Shown: piece after piece, positions 44,918 to 53,945 of the stretch
How the letters are laid out: every line of letters starts with the position of its first letter
Position numbering within the stretch: position 1 is the first letter of the stretch
Origin: Bacteroidetes oral taxon 274 str. F0058
GTDB lineage: Bacteria; Bacteroidota; Bacteroidia; Bacteroidales; Paludibacteraceae
Direction: 5' to 3'
DNA length: 64,000 nucleotides
Assembly (NCBI GenBank): GCA_000163695.1
Contig: GG774890.1
Span: 65,864-129,863 of the forward strand
The notes under the pieces: model-generated
The model's input: only the letters and a program-made list of their open reading frames with translations
Told to the model about the DNA's origin: nothing
Databases searched by the model: none
Program-made: the position numbers and the translations under genes

Positions 44918-45865
44918 ATGAGTAAAGTATTGGTGGTATATTATTCACAGTCGGGGCAGGCAAGGAGTATTGCCGACAGCATAGTAAGCCCTATGATAGA
45001 GCAAGGCGTATCGGTCGATTTTTGCCGTGTAGAGATGGCTCGGGAGTATCCCTTTCCTTGGAATAGGAAGGCTTTCTTCGATGTATTCCCTGAGACGTTT
45101 TTGCAGATTCCGCAGGCAGTCAGACCCATAGATGCCGATATTTTAAACAACGAATATGATTTGATAATATTGGCTTATCAGGCTTGGTATTTGTCGCCGT
45201 CGCTGCCGATGACGTCGTTTTTGCAGAGCGATGAGGGGCGGCGTATTGTCGAAGGCAGACCTGTGGTAACCGTCTCGGGCAACCGTAATATGTGGGCAAT
45301 GGCTCAGAAAAAAATAGATACGTTGCTCATAGAGCTCGGTGCAGTGCCTGTCGGTAATATTGCTCTGTCGGACAGACACTGCAATCATATCAGCGTGCTT
45401 ACTATTATGGACTGGATGATGTCGGGAGTCAGACGCCACAAATGGGGTATACTGCCGCTGCCGGGTGTAGCACGTAGCGAGATAGAGCAGGCTACCGTAT
45501 TTGGAAATATCGTTGCCGAGTATTTGGCTTGCGGCAGTTACGATGGTATGCAGGCTCGTATCGTTGCACAGCACGGAGCCGAGATAAGTGCATTACTCGT
45601 TTCGACCGACCGTAAAGCCAACCGTATATTTCGCCTTTGGGCGAATTTATGCGTAGCTTCGCCTCGCCGAGGCTTTTGGATAAAAGCGTTCGAGGTATAT
45701 CTGTACGTAGCTATCTGGCTTATGTTACCGATAGTATCTGTTTTGTACGCTGTTACCTATCCTTTACTTTGGTGTAGACGAAAGAAATACAAGACGGAGG
45801 TACAGATGAATTATCCGTCGTATAGGCAACAATATAAAAAAACGCTTAATGCAGAGAGTAAATAG
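44918..45865 (+). CDS. darA: DarA-type flavodoxin-fold protein (dialkylresorcinol condensing enzyme family)
   Basis: The 315-residue protein begins MSKVLVVYYSQSGQARSIAD, a flavodoxin-like phosphate-binding start. It then shows FPETFLQIP, LIILAYQAWYLSPSLPMTSF and VVTVSGNRNMWAMAQ, strongly typical of the family named DarA beside DarB in Bacteroidota. A hydrophobic segment (about 265-290) near the C-terminus suggests membrane attachment. The ATG at 44918 is preceded by an unusually strong purine-rich ribosome site (GAAGAGGAGAGGA), so it is favoured over 44885. Its stop codon is directly followed by the darB start. The chemical step is inferred from the family name. Confidence 0.78.
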   Translation: MSKVLVVYYSQSGQARSIADSIVSPMIEQGVSVDFCRVEMAREYPFPWNRKAFFDVFPETFLQIPQAVRPIDADILNNEYDLIILAYQAWYLSPSLPMTSFLQSDEGRRIVEGRPVVTVSGNRNMWAMAQKKIDTLLIELGAVPVGNIALSDRHCNHISVLTIMDWMMSGVRRHKWGILPLPGVARSEIEQATVFGNIVAEYLACGSYDGMQARIVAQHGAEISALLVSTDRKANRIFRLWANLCVASPRRGFWIKAFEVYLYVAIWLMLPIVSVLYAVTYPLLWCRRKKYKTEVQMNYPSYRQQYKKTLNAESK

Positions 45866-46999
45866 ATGAATAAGGTTTATATAACGAAGACAGGCAGTTA
45901 TCTGCCAAACAACCCTATCGGAAACGAACAGATGGAATCTTTTCTCGGCTTAGTCGGAGGGAACGCCTCGCGTGCACGTAGGATAGTGTTGATGAACAAC
46001 GGAATAAAGACACGCTACTATGCTATCGACAGTAGCGGTAAGCCGTCGCACTCCAACGCCGAACTGACAGCAGAGGCTGTACGTACTGTATTTACCGACC
46101 ATTTCTCGATGGACGATGTCGAAGTATTGTCGTGCGGTACTACTACGCCCGATTGTCTTGTGCCGTCGCATACCTCTATGGTACACGGGTGTTTAGGGGG
46201 GCATCCGATAGAGATAAACTCGTCGTCGGGCGTATGCAACTCCGGAATGAACGCACTTAAATACGGTTATCTGTCTGTGAAGTCGGGCAATAGCAGTAAT
46301 GCTGTTTGTACGGGGTCAGAGCGTACCTCGGCTTGGCTCAGAGCCGATAAGTTCGATGCAGAGATAGCATCGCTCAAAGAGCTGGAAGCGAACCCTATAC
46401 TTGCTTTCGAGAAAGATTTCCTCCGTTTTATGCTCTCAGATGGAGCGGGAGCAGTGGTGTTGCAAGACAAACCGACAGGCGACACCAATCTGGAGATACT
46501 ATTCATAGATGTATATTCGTATGCCAACGAGTTGGAGACCTGTATGTATGTTGGTGGCGAGAAACAGCCCGACGGCTCCGTGCGGTCGTGGTCCGACTAT
46601 TCGTCTGACGAATGGGCAAAGATGTCGATATTTTCATTCAAGCAAGACGTTAAGCTTCTGAATAATAGTATATTAGTCAAGGGAGCGGATTCTTTTGCCT
46701 GTACACTGAAAAAACACGGTATCACAACAGCCGATATCGATTGGTTTCTACCTCACCTGTCGTCGTGCTATTTCGAAGAACGCCTGTATGACGTGATGAA
46801 GCGAGGTGGTATGGAAGTGCCTCGAGACAAATGGTTTATAAACCTCCCCCGTGTGGGTAATGTAGGAGCTGCGTCGGCTTATCTTATGCTCGACGAGTTG
46901 GTACGTAGCGGTCTTCTTCGCCGGGGCGACAACATAATGCTGTCTGTGCCCGAGAGCGGACGTTTCGCATACTCTTATGTCTACCTGAGAATAGTCTGA
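45866..46999 (+). CDS. darB: DarB-type beta-ketoacyl synthase III
   Basis: The 377-residue thiolase-fold enzyme has the active cysteine C124 in NSSSGVCNSGMNALKYG. The catalytic His is in WFLPHLSSC and the Asn in RVGNVGAASAYLML. The N-terminus MNKVYITKTGSYLPNNPI and VLSCGTTTPDCLVPSHTSMV are characteristic of DarB proteins of Bacteroidota, which with DarA make dialkylresorcinol head groups of flexirubin- or aryl-polyene-type lipids. It is co-translated with darA. The rest of such a pigment cluster (ketosynthases, ammonia lyase, carriers, acyltransferases) is absent here, so either it is elsewhere or this pair serves another lipid. Confidence 0.82.
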   Translation: MNKVYITKTGSYLPNNPIGNEQMESFLGLVGGNASRARRIVLMNNGIKTRYYAIDSSGKPSHSNAELTAEAVRTVFTDHFSMDDVEVLSCGTTTPDCLVPSHTSMVHGCLGGHPIEINSSSGVCNSGMNALKYGYLSVKSGNSSNAVCTGSERTSAWLRADKFDAEIASLKELEANPILAFEKDFLRFMLSDGAGAVVLQDKPTGDTNLEILFIDVYSYANELETCMYVGGEKQPDGSVRSWSDYSSDEWAKMSIFSFKQDVKLLNNSILVKGADSFACTLKKHGITTADIDWFLPHLSSCYFEERLYDVMKRGGMEVPRDKWFINLPRVGNVGAASAYLMLDELVRSGLLRRGDNIMLSVPESGRFAYSYVYLRIV

Positions 47000-47117
47000 G
47001 AGCGTATGTAGAAGAGGTTTTATTAACGAAAATAGAGTCTTTTTCGTTTGAAATTAACGTTGAGTTTACCGTCAGAAAAATTATACTATTTTGTTTGTTT
47101 AATTAAATACAAATAAG

Positions 47118-47125
47118 TACCTTTG
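47118..47125 (+). promoter_or_regulatory. gdhA promoter -7 element
   Basis: TACCTTTG in the gap after darB, giving an 80-nt AT-rich leader before gdhA. Confidence 0.65.
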
Positions 47126-47208
47126 TAAATTATTCGGAAACGTGATATAATCATAGTATAAAATGCAGATAATCATATAATTAATATATTAAAAATTTTA
47201 TTGTTATT

Positions 47209-48549
47209 ATGGACGTAAAAAAGATTATGGCCTCATTGGAGGCAAAACATCCCGGTGAAAAAGAGTACTTACAAGCAGTACACGAAGTGTTGGAATCTGT
47301 TGAACCGGTTTACAACAAACACCCTGAATTTGCAAAGGCAAAAATCATCGAACGTATGGTGGAACCCGACAGAATCTTCACTTTCCGTGTAGACTGGGTC
47401 GACGACAAAGGCGAAGTTCAGTCGAACATCGGTTATCGTGTACAGTTCAATGCAGCTATCGGACCTTACAAAGGCGGTATCCGTTTCCACAAAGCTGTTA
47501 ACTTGTCGATGTTGAAGTTCTTGGGCTTCGAACAGACTTTCAAAAACGCTCTTACTACACTGCCTATGGGCGGCGGCAAGGGTGGCTCTGACTTCGATCC
47601 GGTTGGCAAATCCAATGCCGAAATAATGCGTTTCTGCCAAGCATTCATCCTCGAATTGTGGCATCATATCGGTCCCGATACGGACGTTCCTGCCGGCGAC
47701 GTTGGCGTAGGTGGTCGTGAAATCGGTTATATGTACGGTATGTACAAAAAACTTGCTCGCGAATACAACACAGGCGTACTCACAGGTAAGGGTATCAACT
47801 GGGGTGGATCGCTTATTCGTCCCGAAGCAACAGGTTACGGTGCACTCTACTTTGTAGACCACATGCTGAAAAAACTCAAAAAATCCATCAAAGGACAGCG
47901 CGTAATAGTTTCCGGTTTCGGTAACGTTGCTTGGGGTGCTTCTCAGAAAGCTACTCAACTCGGAGCTAAAGTTATCGGTCTGTCGGGTCCCGACGGTTGC
48001 GTAGAAGTACCTAACGGTATGACCAACGAAATGATAGACTATATGCTCGAACTCCGTGCTTCGAACCAAAACATAGTAGAACCGTTTGCCAAGAAGTTTG
48101 CCAAAGAAAGCAAATTCATAAAAGGCAAAAAAGTATGGATTATCCCTTGCGACATAGCTCTGCCTTGTGCTTTCCAGAACGAACTCAACGAAGAAGACGC
48201 TAAGACTTTGATTGCAAACAAAGTACAGTTGGTTGCCGAAGTTTCTAATATGGGTTGTACTCCTGAAGCTATCAAGACTTTCCAAGACCACAAACTGCCG
48301 TTTGCTCCCGGTAAAGCAGTGAACGCAGGTGGTGTAGCTACTTCGGGTCTCGAAATGACTCAGAACGCAGCACACCTCTCTTGGACAAGCGAAGAGGTAG
48401 ATGCCAAACTGCATCAGATTATGGAGTCTATCCACAATGCTTGCCTCAAATATGGCGAAGAAAAAGGCTATATCAACTACGTAAAGGGTGCAAACATAGC
48501 AGGCTTTATGAAAGTTGCTACTGCAATGCTCGAACAAGGTGTTATCTAA
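47209..48549 (+). CDS. gdhA: Glutamate dehydrogenase, probably NADP-specific
   Basis: The 446-residue enzyme assimilates ammonia into 2-oxoglutarate or runs in reverse. It has YKGGIRFHKAVNLSMLKFLG, the catalytic lysine region LPMGGGKGGSDFDPVGKS, and the nucleotide fold VSGFGNVAWGASQKATQLGA. Length and the SDFDP motif are those of the hexameric small-subunit class. It uses highly biased codons, suggesting strong expression, and has its own promoter and terminator. Confidence 0.97.
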   Translation: MDVKKIMASLEAKHPGEKEYLQAVHEVLESVEPVYNKHPEFAKAKIIERMVEPDRIFTFRVDWVDDKGEVQSNIGYRVQFNAAIGPYKGGIRFHKAVNLSMLKFLGFEQTFKNALTTLPMGGGKGGSDFDPVGKSNAEIMRFCQAFILELWHHIGPDTDVPAGDVGVGGREIGYMYGMYKKLAREYNTGVLTGKGINWGGSLIRPEATGYGALYFVDHMLKKLKKSIKGQRVIVSGFGNVAWGASQKATQLGAKVIGLSGPDGCVEVPNGMTNEMIDYMLELRASNQNIVEPFAKKFAKESKFIKGKKVWIIPCDIALPCAFQNELNEEDAKTLIANKVQLVAEVSNMGCTPEAIKTFQDHKLPFAPGKAVNAGGVATSGLEMTQNAAHLSWTSEEVDAKLHQIMESIHNACLKYGEEKGYINYVKGANIAGFMKVATAMLEQGVI

Positions 48550-48573
48550 GCAATTGAGAATAACGTTATAACT

Positions 48574-48614
48574 GAAAGAGGCTGTACCGATAAAAAGTAC
48601 AACCTCTTTTTTGT
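48574..48614 (+). terminator. gdhA terminator
   Basis: AAAGAGG plus TGTAC pairs with GTACA plus CCTCTTT around an AT-rich loop, followed by a T-run, 25 bp after the gdhA stop. Confidence 0.8.
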
Positions 48615-48650
48615 GTTTGTCAGATTCGGAATATATAATACCCCGATATT

Positions 48651-49691
48651 TTACAGATTATTTTTTGCCTTCCACGCTTTGAGTGCTTTGTAGTATGCGG
48701 CGGCATATCGTTGGTGTTCTTCGTAATTTTCCGAGAAGTTATGCTCTCCGTTCAGTTCGGGTTTGGCACACATATACAAGTAGTTGCTCGGTTTGTAGTT
48801 AAGGACGGCATCTATCCCTTCTATCGAGGATATGCGTATTGGTCCTGGAGGTAACCCCGGGTACATATATGTGTTATAAGGAGAGTCTATACGTGTGTAT
48901 GTGTGATATACTTGATTTATAGTGAAATCGTTAAGAGCATAACGGGCTGTGGGGTCGGCTTGCAGCTTCATACCTATTTTCAGTCGGTTGATATATAAGC
49001 CTGCTATAATAGGTTTCTCGTGTGTTTTGTTTGTCTCCTCGTCTACGATAGAGGCAAGTATGGATACCTCTGTCGGCGATAGAGGTATAGCTGCCGCCTT
49101 GTCTCGTCTGTCTGCCGTCCAAAATTTGTCGTATTCGCCCTTCATCTTGTCGAATAGCTTTTCGGGCGATATGCTCCAATATATCTCGTACGTATTGGGT
49201 ATGAACAGGGTAAGGCAATTGTCTACGGTTAAGTTGTATTTCCTAAGGAATATGCTGTCATTGAGTAGATTGTAGAGACGCAACGAATCTATACAGGTTT
49301 GCTTGCAAATCTTGACAACCAACTGTTTTTTTAGACGTACATTGTTGATTTTCAGCTTTACGGGACTTTGGTAGCCTTTATATATATTATTCAAGAAGCG
49401 AATGTTCGACATATCCGACTGTACCAGATATGCTCCCGAAACTATTTTATTCGTAGGTTTGTATATTTTTGCCATTAAAGCAAAAGTCGTTCTGTTTTTC
49501 AGAAAACCTCCCTTCTCGATAACCTCCATTACGCTATCAATAGTCGTATTCGGGCGTATATAGACGTATTGTTCTTCTTTGTTGTTTGTTACGAAATTTG
49601 GTAATAAAGCAACATAATACAATAGACCTACAAATAATATTATAGCGAGTATAAGTAAAATTTTCGACTTCTTTTTCGTCTTTTTTTTCAT
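48651..49691 (-). CDS. mltG: Endolytic murein transglycosylase MltG
   Basis: The 346-residue inner-membrane protein has a basic start, one membrane segment (about 9-28) and the YceG/MltG domain. The catalytic glutamate lies in SILASIVDEETNKTHEKPII, followed by AGLYINRLKIGMKLQADPTA and YMYPGLPPGPI. It cuts nascent peptidoglycan strands and sets their length. The gene is 21 bp after lspA on the same strand. Confidence 0.94.
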   Translation of the reverse strand: MKKKTKKKSKILLILAIILFVGLLYYVALLPNFVTNNKEEQYVYIRPNTTIDSVMEVIEKGGFLKNRTTFALMAKIYKPTNKIVSGAYLVQSDMSNIRFLNNIYKGYQSPVKLKINNVRLKKQLVVKICKQTCIDSLRLYNLLNDSIFLRKYNLTVDNCLTLFIPNTYEIYWSISPEKLFDKMKGEYDKFWTADRRDKAAAIPLSPTEVSILASIVDEETNKTHEKPIIAGLYINRLKIGMKLQADPTARYALNDFTINQVYHTYTRIDSPYNTYMYPGLPPGPIRISSIEGIDAVLNYKPSNYLYMCAKPELNGEHNFSENYEEHQRYAAAYYKALKAWKAKNNL

Positions 49692-49712
49692 AACCTATGT
49701 TTTTTGAGAATA

Positions 49713-50336
49713 TCATTTTTTTGCGGTCTTATCCTTAGAGAATAGCTGTTCAAAGCTATGGTTGAAATCTTTGCGAAAAAATATTATCATAATAAATAAG
49801 CCCACCGTAATGCAGGCATCTGCAAAGTTGAATATGGGACTGAAAAATACCTCTCCGCCCAGAAAAGGCACCCACGCAGGGAATGTGAATATCGGGCAGT
49901 ATACCATATCTACTACCTTGCCCAACAGGAACGAAGCGTAGCCCCCACCCGAGGGCATCAACGTAGCCGCTGCCCAAGGAGTACTTTCGGAGAATATCAG
50001 CCCGTAAAACATACAGTCTATAATATTGCCTATGGCTCCTGCAAAGATGAGGCATACACAGAAGATATACCCCGTACGCCATTCGTTTTGTACGAGTTTG
50101 ATAATATAATAAAGTACAAATCCGCTGACTACCAGTCTGAATAATGTTAGAATGGTCTTGCTGCCCAGCGTTATACCGAAAGCCATTCCCGGATTTTCGA
50201 TGAAATGTATGTGAAACCACTTGAATATCTGTATATCTTCGTACAGATTCATATTGGTTTTTACCAATATTTTGGTAATCTGGTCTATGGTCAGTAGAAG
50301 TATTATGAAAAGGGTAACCTTGACAGACTTGCTCAT
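49713..50336 (-). CDS. lspA: Lipoprotein signal peptidase II
   Basis: The 207-residue inner-membrane aspartyl protease removes signal peptides from lipidated prolipoproteins. The two catalytic aspartates are in AIGNIIDCMFYG and FNFADACITVGLF; IHFIENPGMAFGI is the N-terminal signature. An inserted loop (VDMVYCPIFTFPAWVPFLGG) between the last segments is common in Bacteroidota. The many lipoproteins in this window are its expected substrates. Confidence 0.95.
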   Translation of the reverse strand: MSKSVKVTLFIILLLTIDQITKILVKTNMNLYEDIQIFKWFHIHFIENPGMAFGITLGSKTILTLFRLVVSGFVLYYIIKLVQNEWRTGYIFCVCLIFAGAIGNIIDCMFYGLIFSESTPWAAATLMPSGGGYASFLLGKVVDMVYCPIFTFPAWVPFLGGEVFFSPIFNFADACITVGLFIMIIFFRKDFNHSFEQLFSKDKTAKK

Positions 50337-50425
50337 TTTAAAATGAAATGTTTTTGTTAATTAGTCATAATCTATTCTCGTACTATACTGTAATTGGTAT
50401 AGTATCAGGGTTTTGTGGGGAGAGG

Positions 50426-50818
50426 TTATCGTCTTGCTTCTTTTGCTTCTACGGTCAGAGTAGCGTGTGGTACGGCACGGAGACGCTCTTTGGGTATCAA
50501 CTTACCTGTCTGGCGACAAATGCCGTATGTCTTATTTTCTATGCGTACCAAAGCGGCTTCGAGATGTTGGATAAACTTCATCTGCCTCTGTGCCAACTGT
50601 CCGGAAGCCTCTTTTAGGTGTGTCGCCGCACCCTCCTCTAGATTTTTGTATGTCGGCGAAGTATCTGTAACGTCATTGCCCGAAGTATTGCTTATATACG
50701 AACGCAGCTCGTTGTATTCGCGTCTGGCTGCTTCGAGTTTTTCTTCTATAATCTGGCGAAACTCTTCGAGTTCGGCATCAGAATATCTTGTCTTTTCGAC
50801 ATTTTCTTGTTTCTTCAT
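50426..50818 (-). CDS. TraR/DksA family zinc-finger-like regulator
   Basis: The 130-residue protein has an N-terminal coiled coil (about 12-50) and a degenerate C-terminal zinc finger YGICRQTGKLIPKERLRAVP, in which only one of four cysteines remains. DksA-like proteins bind the RNA polymerase secondary channel and modulate transcription with ppGpp. Loss of the zinc ligands is usual in the Bacteroidota branch. It is the first gene in a unit with lspA and mltG; TATCTTTG on the minus strand at 50886-50893 is the likely promoter. Confidence 0.88.
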   Translation of the reverse strand: MKKQENVEKTRYSDAELEEFRQIIEEKLEAARREYNELRSYISNTSGNDVTDTSPTYKNLEEGAATHLKEASGQLAQRQMKFIQHLEAALVRIENKTYGICRQTGKLIPKERLRAVPHATLTVEAKEARR

Positions 50819-51260
50819 AAAAAACTAATTAACAATGTTTTATTATTAAGATGTATGGAATGTACATATCCAAAAAATTAATTTGCAAAGATACAAAAAA
50901 AAGGAGACTTGTCGATACAAAAGTTTGTGGAAGATTGGTCTGCTATAAATTGCTCACATAACATATTGTCGATAAGTTAAGTATGGAGATTTCTTTTTCA
51001 GATTAGTTGGGGAACTGTCGTTAATCATAAAATCAAATCTTGTAGTTATGTTTGTTAAACTAATTGATATGTAGTGTATTGTATTTGAATTTGCTTCGGT
51101 TTCTATAAAATATCGATGTGAAATTTTTTTTATATATGATTTTTTTGTACCTTTGCACCTTAGATGAAGTTATTAAAATGCAGCGGGAGTTTCGGCTGAG
51201 GTCGGAATTCTCTTTGTTTTGCTTTTTTATTGAATCGAATAACATTAAAATTATTAAAAT
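50819..51260. other. Divergent promoter region of the DksA-like gene and greA
   Basis: This 442-bp gap has minus-strand TATCTTTG at 50886-50893 for the DksA-like gene and plus-strand TACCTTTG at 51148-51155 for greA, with a leader of about 100 nt. The 250 bp between them are AT-rich and show no gene I can support. Confidence 0.5.
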
Positions 51261-51731
51261 ATGGCAGTTGTTTATATGACAGAAGACGGCTACAAAAAAT
51301 TAGCCGATGAGATTGCTCAGATGGAAGCGGTAGACCGTAAAGCTATTTCTGCACAGATAGCAGAAGCCAGAGACAAAGGCGATTTGTCTGAGAATGCCGA
51401 ATACGATGCAGCTAAGGAAGCTCAGGGTATGCTCGAAATGAAAATTGCCCAGATGAAGGAGACCCTGGCAAATGCCCGTATCATAGATGAGAGCAAACTC
51501 AAAACAGATAGCGTGCAGATACTCAATACTGTACGTGTGAAAAATCTTGCCAATAAACAAGAGATGACCTATACACTCGTGTCAGAAAACGAAGCCAATA
51601 TCCGTGAAGGTAAGTTGGCTATAAATACGCCGATAGGTAAGGGTCTGTTAGGCAAGAAGATAGGTGAGGTGGCAGAGATAAATGTACCTGCCGGCTTGAT
51701 GAGATTCGAAGTTGTAAGTATTTCATTATAA
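51261..51731 (+). CDS. greA: Transcription elongation factor GreA
   Basis: The 156-residue factor rescues backtracked RNA polymerase by stimulating transcript cleavage. The coiled coil contains the acidic tip DKGDLSENAEYDAAKEAQ, and the C-terminal domain ends with GKKIGEVAEINVPAG. Complete length. The HIT gene follows after 15 bp. Confidence 0.97.
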   Translation: MAVVYMTEDGYKKLADEIAQMEAVDRKAISAQIAEARDKGDLSENAEYDAAKEAQGMLEMKIAQMKETLANARIIDESKLKTDSVQILNTVRVKNLANKQEMTYTLVSENEANIREGKLAINTPIGKGLLGKKIGEVAEINVPAGLMRFEVVSISL

Positions 51732-51746
51732 TAATATAAAGGCGAG

Positions 51747-52142
51747 ATGACAGTTTTTTCTAAGATAGTGGCAGGTGAAATCCCTTGTTACAAAGTAGCC
51801 GAAGACAAAGATTTTTTGGCGTTTCTCGATATAAATCCGCTTGCCAAAGGACATACTTTGGTTATCCCCAAGAAGGAAGTAGATTATATCTTCGACTTGG
51901 ATACCGAAACGTATACAGGGCTTATGGCTTTTGCCCGCAGGGTAGCTAAAGCACTCAAGAGGGCAATAGACTGCCAACGGGTCGGGGTCGCCGTATTGGG
52001 TATGGAGGTGCCGCATACTCACGTGCACCTTATTCCTCTGCAAAAAGAGTCGGATATGAATTTTTCGAACCCCAAAAAGGAGTTTTCGTCAGATGAGATG
52101 TTGGCTATCGCAGACCAAATATCATCGCAAGTGTCTGATTGA
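51747..52142 (+). CDS. HIT family nucleotide-binding hydrolase
   Basis: The 131-residue protein begins with TVFSKIVAGEIPCYKVAED and has the histidine triad HTHVHLIPL (H90, H92, H94). HIT proteins hydrolyse nucleoside phosphoramidates or dinucleotides. Co-transcribed with greA. Confidence 0.93.
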   Translation: MTVFSKIVAGEIPCYKVAEDKDFLAFLDINPLAKGHTLVIPKKEVDYIFDLDTETYTGLMAFARRVAKALKRAIDCQRVGVAVLGMEVPHTHVHLIPLQKESDMNFSNPKKEFSSDEMLAIADQISSQVSD

Positions 52143-52170
52143 TAGGGATAAAAAATATTTTAAAAAAGTA

Positions 52171-52201
52171 TTGCACAGATAAAAAAAAAGTTATACCTTT
52201 G
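52171..52201 (+). promoter_or_regulatory. Promoter of tRNA-Asn
   Basis: TTG at 52171 and TACCTTTG at 52194-52201, about 20 nt apart, form a near-ideal Bacteroidota promoter. It lies about 70 bp before the mature tRNA. Confidence 0.7.
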
Positions 52202-52269
52202 CACCGCAAAAATGAGAAGTTTTTTGTTTCATAATCAAAAAGGTTTTTAAAGGTTAATAATTAATTGAT

Positions 52270-52343
52270 TCTTCCTTAGCTCAGTTGGTTAGAGCATCTG
52301 ACTGTTAATCAGAGGGTCCTTGGTTCAAGTCCAAGAGGGAGAG
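52270..52343 (+). tRNA. tRNA-Asn (GTT)
   Basis: A full cloverleaf can be drawn. Acceptor TCTTCCT pairs with AGGGAGA (one G-T pair), the anticodon stem TCTGA/TCAGA encloses loop CTGTTAA with anticodon GTT, and the T arm CTTGG/CCAAG has loop TTCAAGT. The discriminator is G. CCA is not encoded. Confidence 0.95.
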
Positions 52344-52379
52344 CAGAAAGAGCAACTTGTGATAAGTTGCTCTTTCTGC
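52343..52379 (+). terminator. Perfect 16-bp hairpin after tRNA-Asn
   Basis: GCAGAAAGAGCAACTT and AAGTTGCTCTTTCTGC pair without mismatch around GTGAT. There is no downstream T-run, but a second palindrome (CCGTATATACGG) follows at once. Likely the tRNA transcript end; it could also serve metK from the other side. Confidence 0.6.
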
Positions 52380-52408
52380 CGTATATACGGTCGTTCGATT
52401 TGTCAGTA

Positions 52409-53617
52409 TTATAATCCGAATACTTGTCGTATTTTTTCGACGTAATCGAGTTTTTCCCAAGTAAAAAACTCTATGCCGTCTTCGGTTACGGGTGTTCTGC
52501 CGAAATGTCCGTATGATGCCGTACGTCGATAGATAGGATTTCGGAGCTTGAGACGCTGTTCGATAGAGTAGGGGCGAAGGTCGAAAATATCGTTTACCTT
52601 TCCAGCTATCTGCGAGTCGGTAAGACCGATTTTTGCTGTGCCGTATGTGTTGACGAAGAGACTCAGAGGCTCGGCTATACCGATAGCATACGATATCTGT
52701 ATGAGTATCTCGTCGGCAATACCTGCCGCTACCATATTTTTGGCTATATGACGTGCGGCGTATGCGGCACTTCTATCCACTTTCGACGGGTCTTTGCCGC
52801 TGAATGCCCCGCCGCCGTGGGCTCCCTTACCGCCGTAGGTGTCTACAATTATTTTCCTGCCCGTAAGTCCCGTGTCGCCGTGCGGCCCCCCGATGACGAA
52901 CTTACCTGTCGGATTGACGTGTAGTATAAGCTCTTCGTCGAAGAAGCGGGCAAACGACGGATTGTCTTTTATCACCTGTGGTAGAAGGATTTGCTTTACG
53001 TCGGCTTTTATTCTGGCAAGCATACGTTCGTCGTCGTCGAACTCGTCGTGTTGTGTCGAGACTACTATCGTATGTATGCGTTCGGCAATGCCTTGGTCGT
53101 TGTATTGGACTGTTACTTGAGATTTGGAGTCGGGTCGCAGATAGGGCATCAGCGAGGTCTCTTTTCTTATCCTCTCCATACAGTAAAGTATTTCGTGTGC
53201 CAAGTCGAGCGATAGTGGCAGGTAGTTTGCCGTTTCATTGGTGGCATAGCCAAACATCATCCCTTGGTCGCCTGCTCCTTGCTGTTCGGGATTCAGTCGC
53301 TCTACTCCGCGGTTGATGTCGGCAGACTGTTCGTGGATAGCCGACAGTATGCCGCACGAGTTGCCGTCGAACATATAGTCCGACTTATTGTAGCCGATAT
53401 CCGTTATCACCTTGCGGGTAATGTCTTGAATGTCGATATAAACCGACGACTTCACCTCTCCGCCCACTATTACCTGTCCGGTAGTAACGAATGTTTCGCA
53501 GGCGACTTTTGAGTTTTTGTCTTTTGCCAAAAATTGGTCGAGTATTGCGTCCGATATTTGGTCGGCGACTTTGTCAGGGTGTCCGCTCGACACCGATTCT
53601 GATGTGAATAGATACAT
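52409..53617 (-). CDS. metK: S-adenosylmethionine synthetase
   Basis: The 402-residue enzyme makes S-adenosylmethionine from ATP and methionine. It has GHPDK at residues 12-16, the signature GAGDQGMMFGYATNET, and GGGAFSGKDPSKVDRSAAY. The start is set at the ATG at 53617 (MYLFTSESVSSGHPDK). The frame stays open upstream to 54022, but that stretch is not family-like and is occupied by the promoter and riboswitch-like leader. Confidence 0.97.
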   Translation of the reverse strand: MYLFTSESVSSGHPDKVADQISDAILDQFLAKDKNSKVACETFVTTGQVIVGGEVKSSVYIDIQDITRKVITDIGYNKSDYMFDGNSCGILSAIHEQSADINRGVERLNPEQQGAGDQGMMFGYATNETANYLPLSLDLAHEILYCMERIRKETSLMPYLRPDSKSQVTVQYNDQGIAERIHTIVVSTQHDEFDDDERMLARIKADVKQILLPQVIKDNPSFARFFDEELILHVNPTGKFVIGGPHGDTGLTGRKIIVDTYGGKGAHGGGAFSGKDPSKVDRSAAYAARHIAKNMVAAGIADEILIQISYAIGIAEPLSLFVNTYGTAKIGLTDSQIAGKVNDIFDLRPYSIEQRLKLRNPIYRRTASYGHFGRTPVTEDGIEFFTWEKLDYVEKIRQVFGL

Positions 53618-53729
53618 ATTTTGTTTTGTTTTTTTGTTAATAAATGAGGTTTGGCTAAAAAAACCTGCCCAAAACCGATGTTCTGACAGAAAATAGGATA
53701 AATAGTATATTGTAAGCCTTAGTATTAAT

Positions 53730-53780
53730 GGTTTTAGCATTTTTTTCTGAGGTTGCAAGCATACAAATCTCTCCTCTTTC
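53730..53780 (-). promoter_or_regulatory. SAM-II-like riboswitch in the metK leader
   Basis: Read on the minus strand, a short stem GAGG (53776-53773) and CCTC (53752-53749) encloses a loop with GATTTG and GCTTGCA. An A-rich stretch and GCTAAA (about 53737-53732) follow. This order, including GCUUGCA next to the stem and GCUAAA in the tail, is the conserved core of SAM-II riboswitches. The loop GTAT can pair with ATGC of the tail, fitting the pseudoknot. It starts within about 10 nt of the predicted transcript start and lies 113 nt before metK. SAM feedback on metK is the expected effect. Confidence 0.72.
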
Positions 53781-53792
53781 CTATCTTGGGGG

Positions 53793-53800
53793 CAAAGGTA
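53793..53800 (-). promoter_or_regulatory. metK promoter -7 element
   Basis: TACCTTTG on the minus strand; transcript start expected near 53787, immediately before the riboswitch-like structure. Confidence 0.65.
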
Positions 53801-53945
53801 ATAAAAAGTTTTTAGTATAAAACAAGTAATTTGTCCGTATTGTGTGAATTTTTTACACTCCTTACTGTAATGTGTTGATATATAAATGTGTTTTGAGCAA
53901 GAGTATACCTGTTTCCGAAAAACAATCCGTCGTTTGCGTTTCTTA

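Noticed and set aside
47269..48537. A 422-codon open frame antisense to gdhA
   Set aside because: It mirrors the gdhA codons exactly. The strongly biased codon use of gdhA leaves the opposite strand free of stops; the predicted protein has no plausible family features.
52343..52390. A second RNA gene after tRNA-Asn
   Set aside because: The perfect hairpin is better explained as the transcript end; no cloverleaf or promoter is present.
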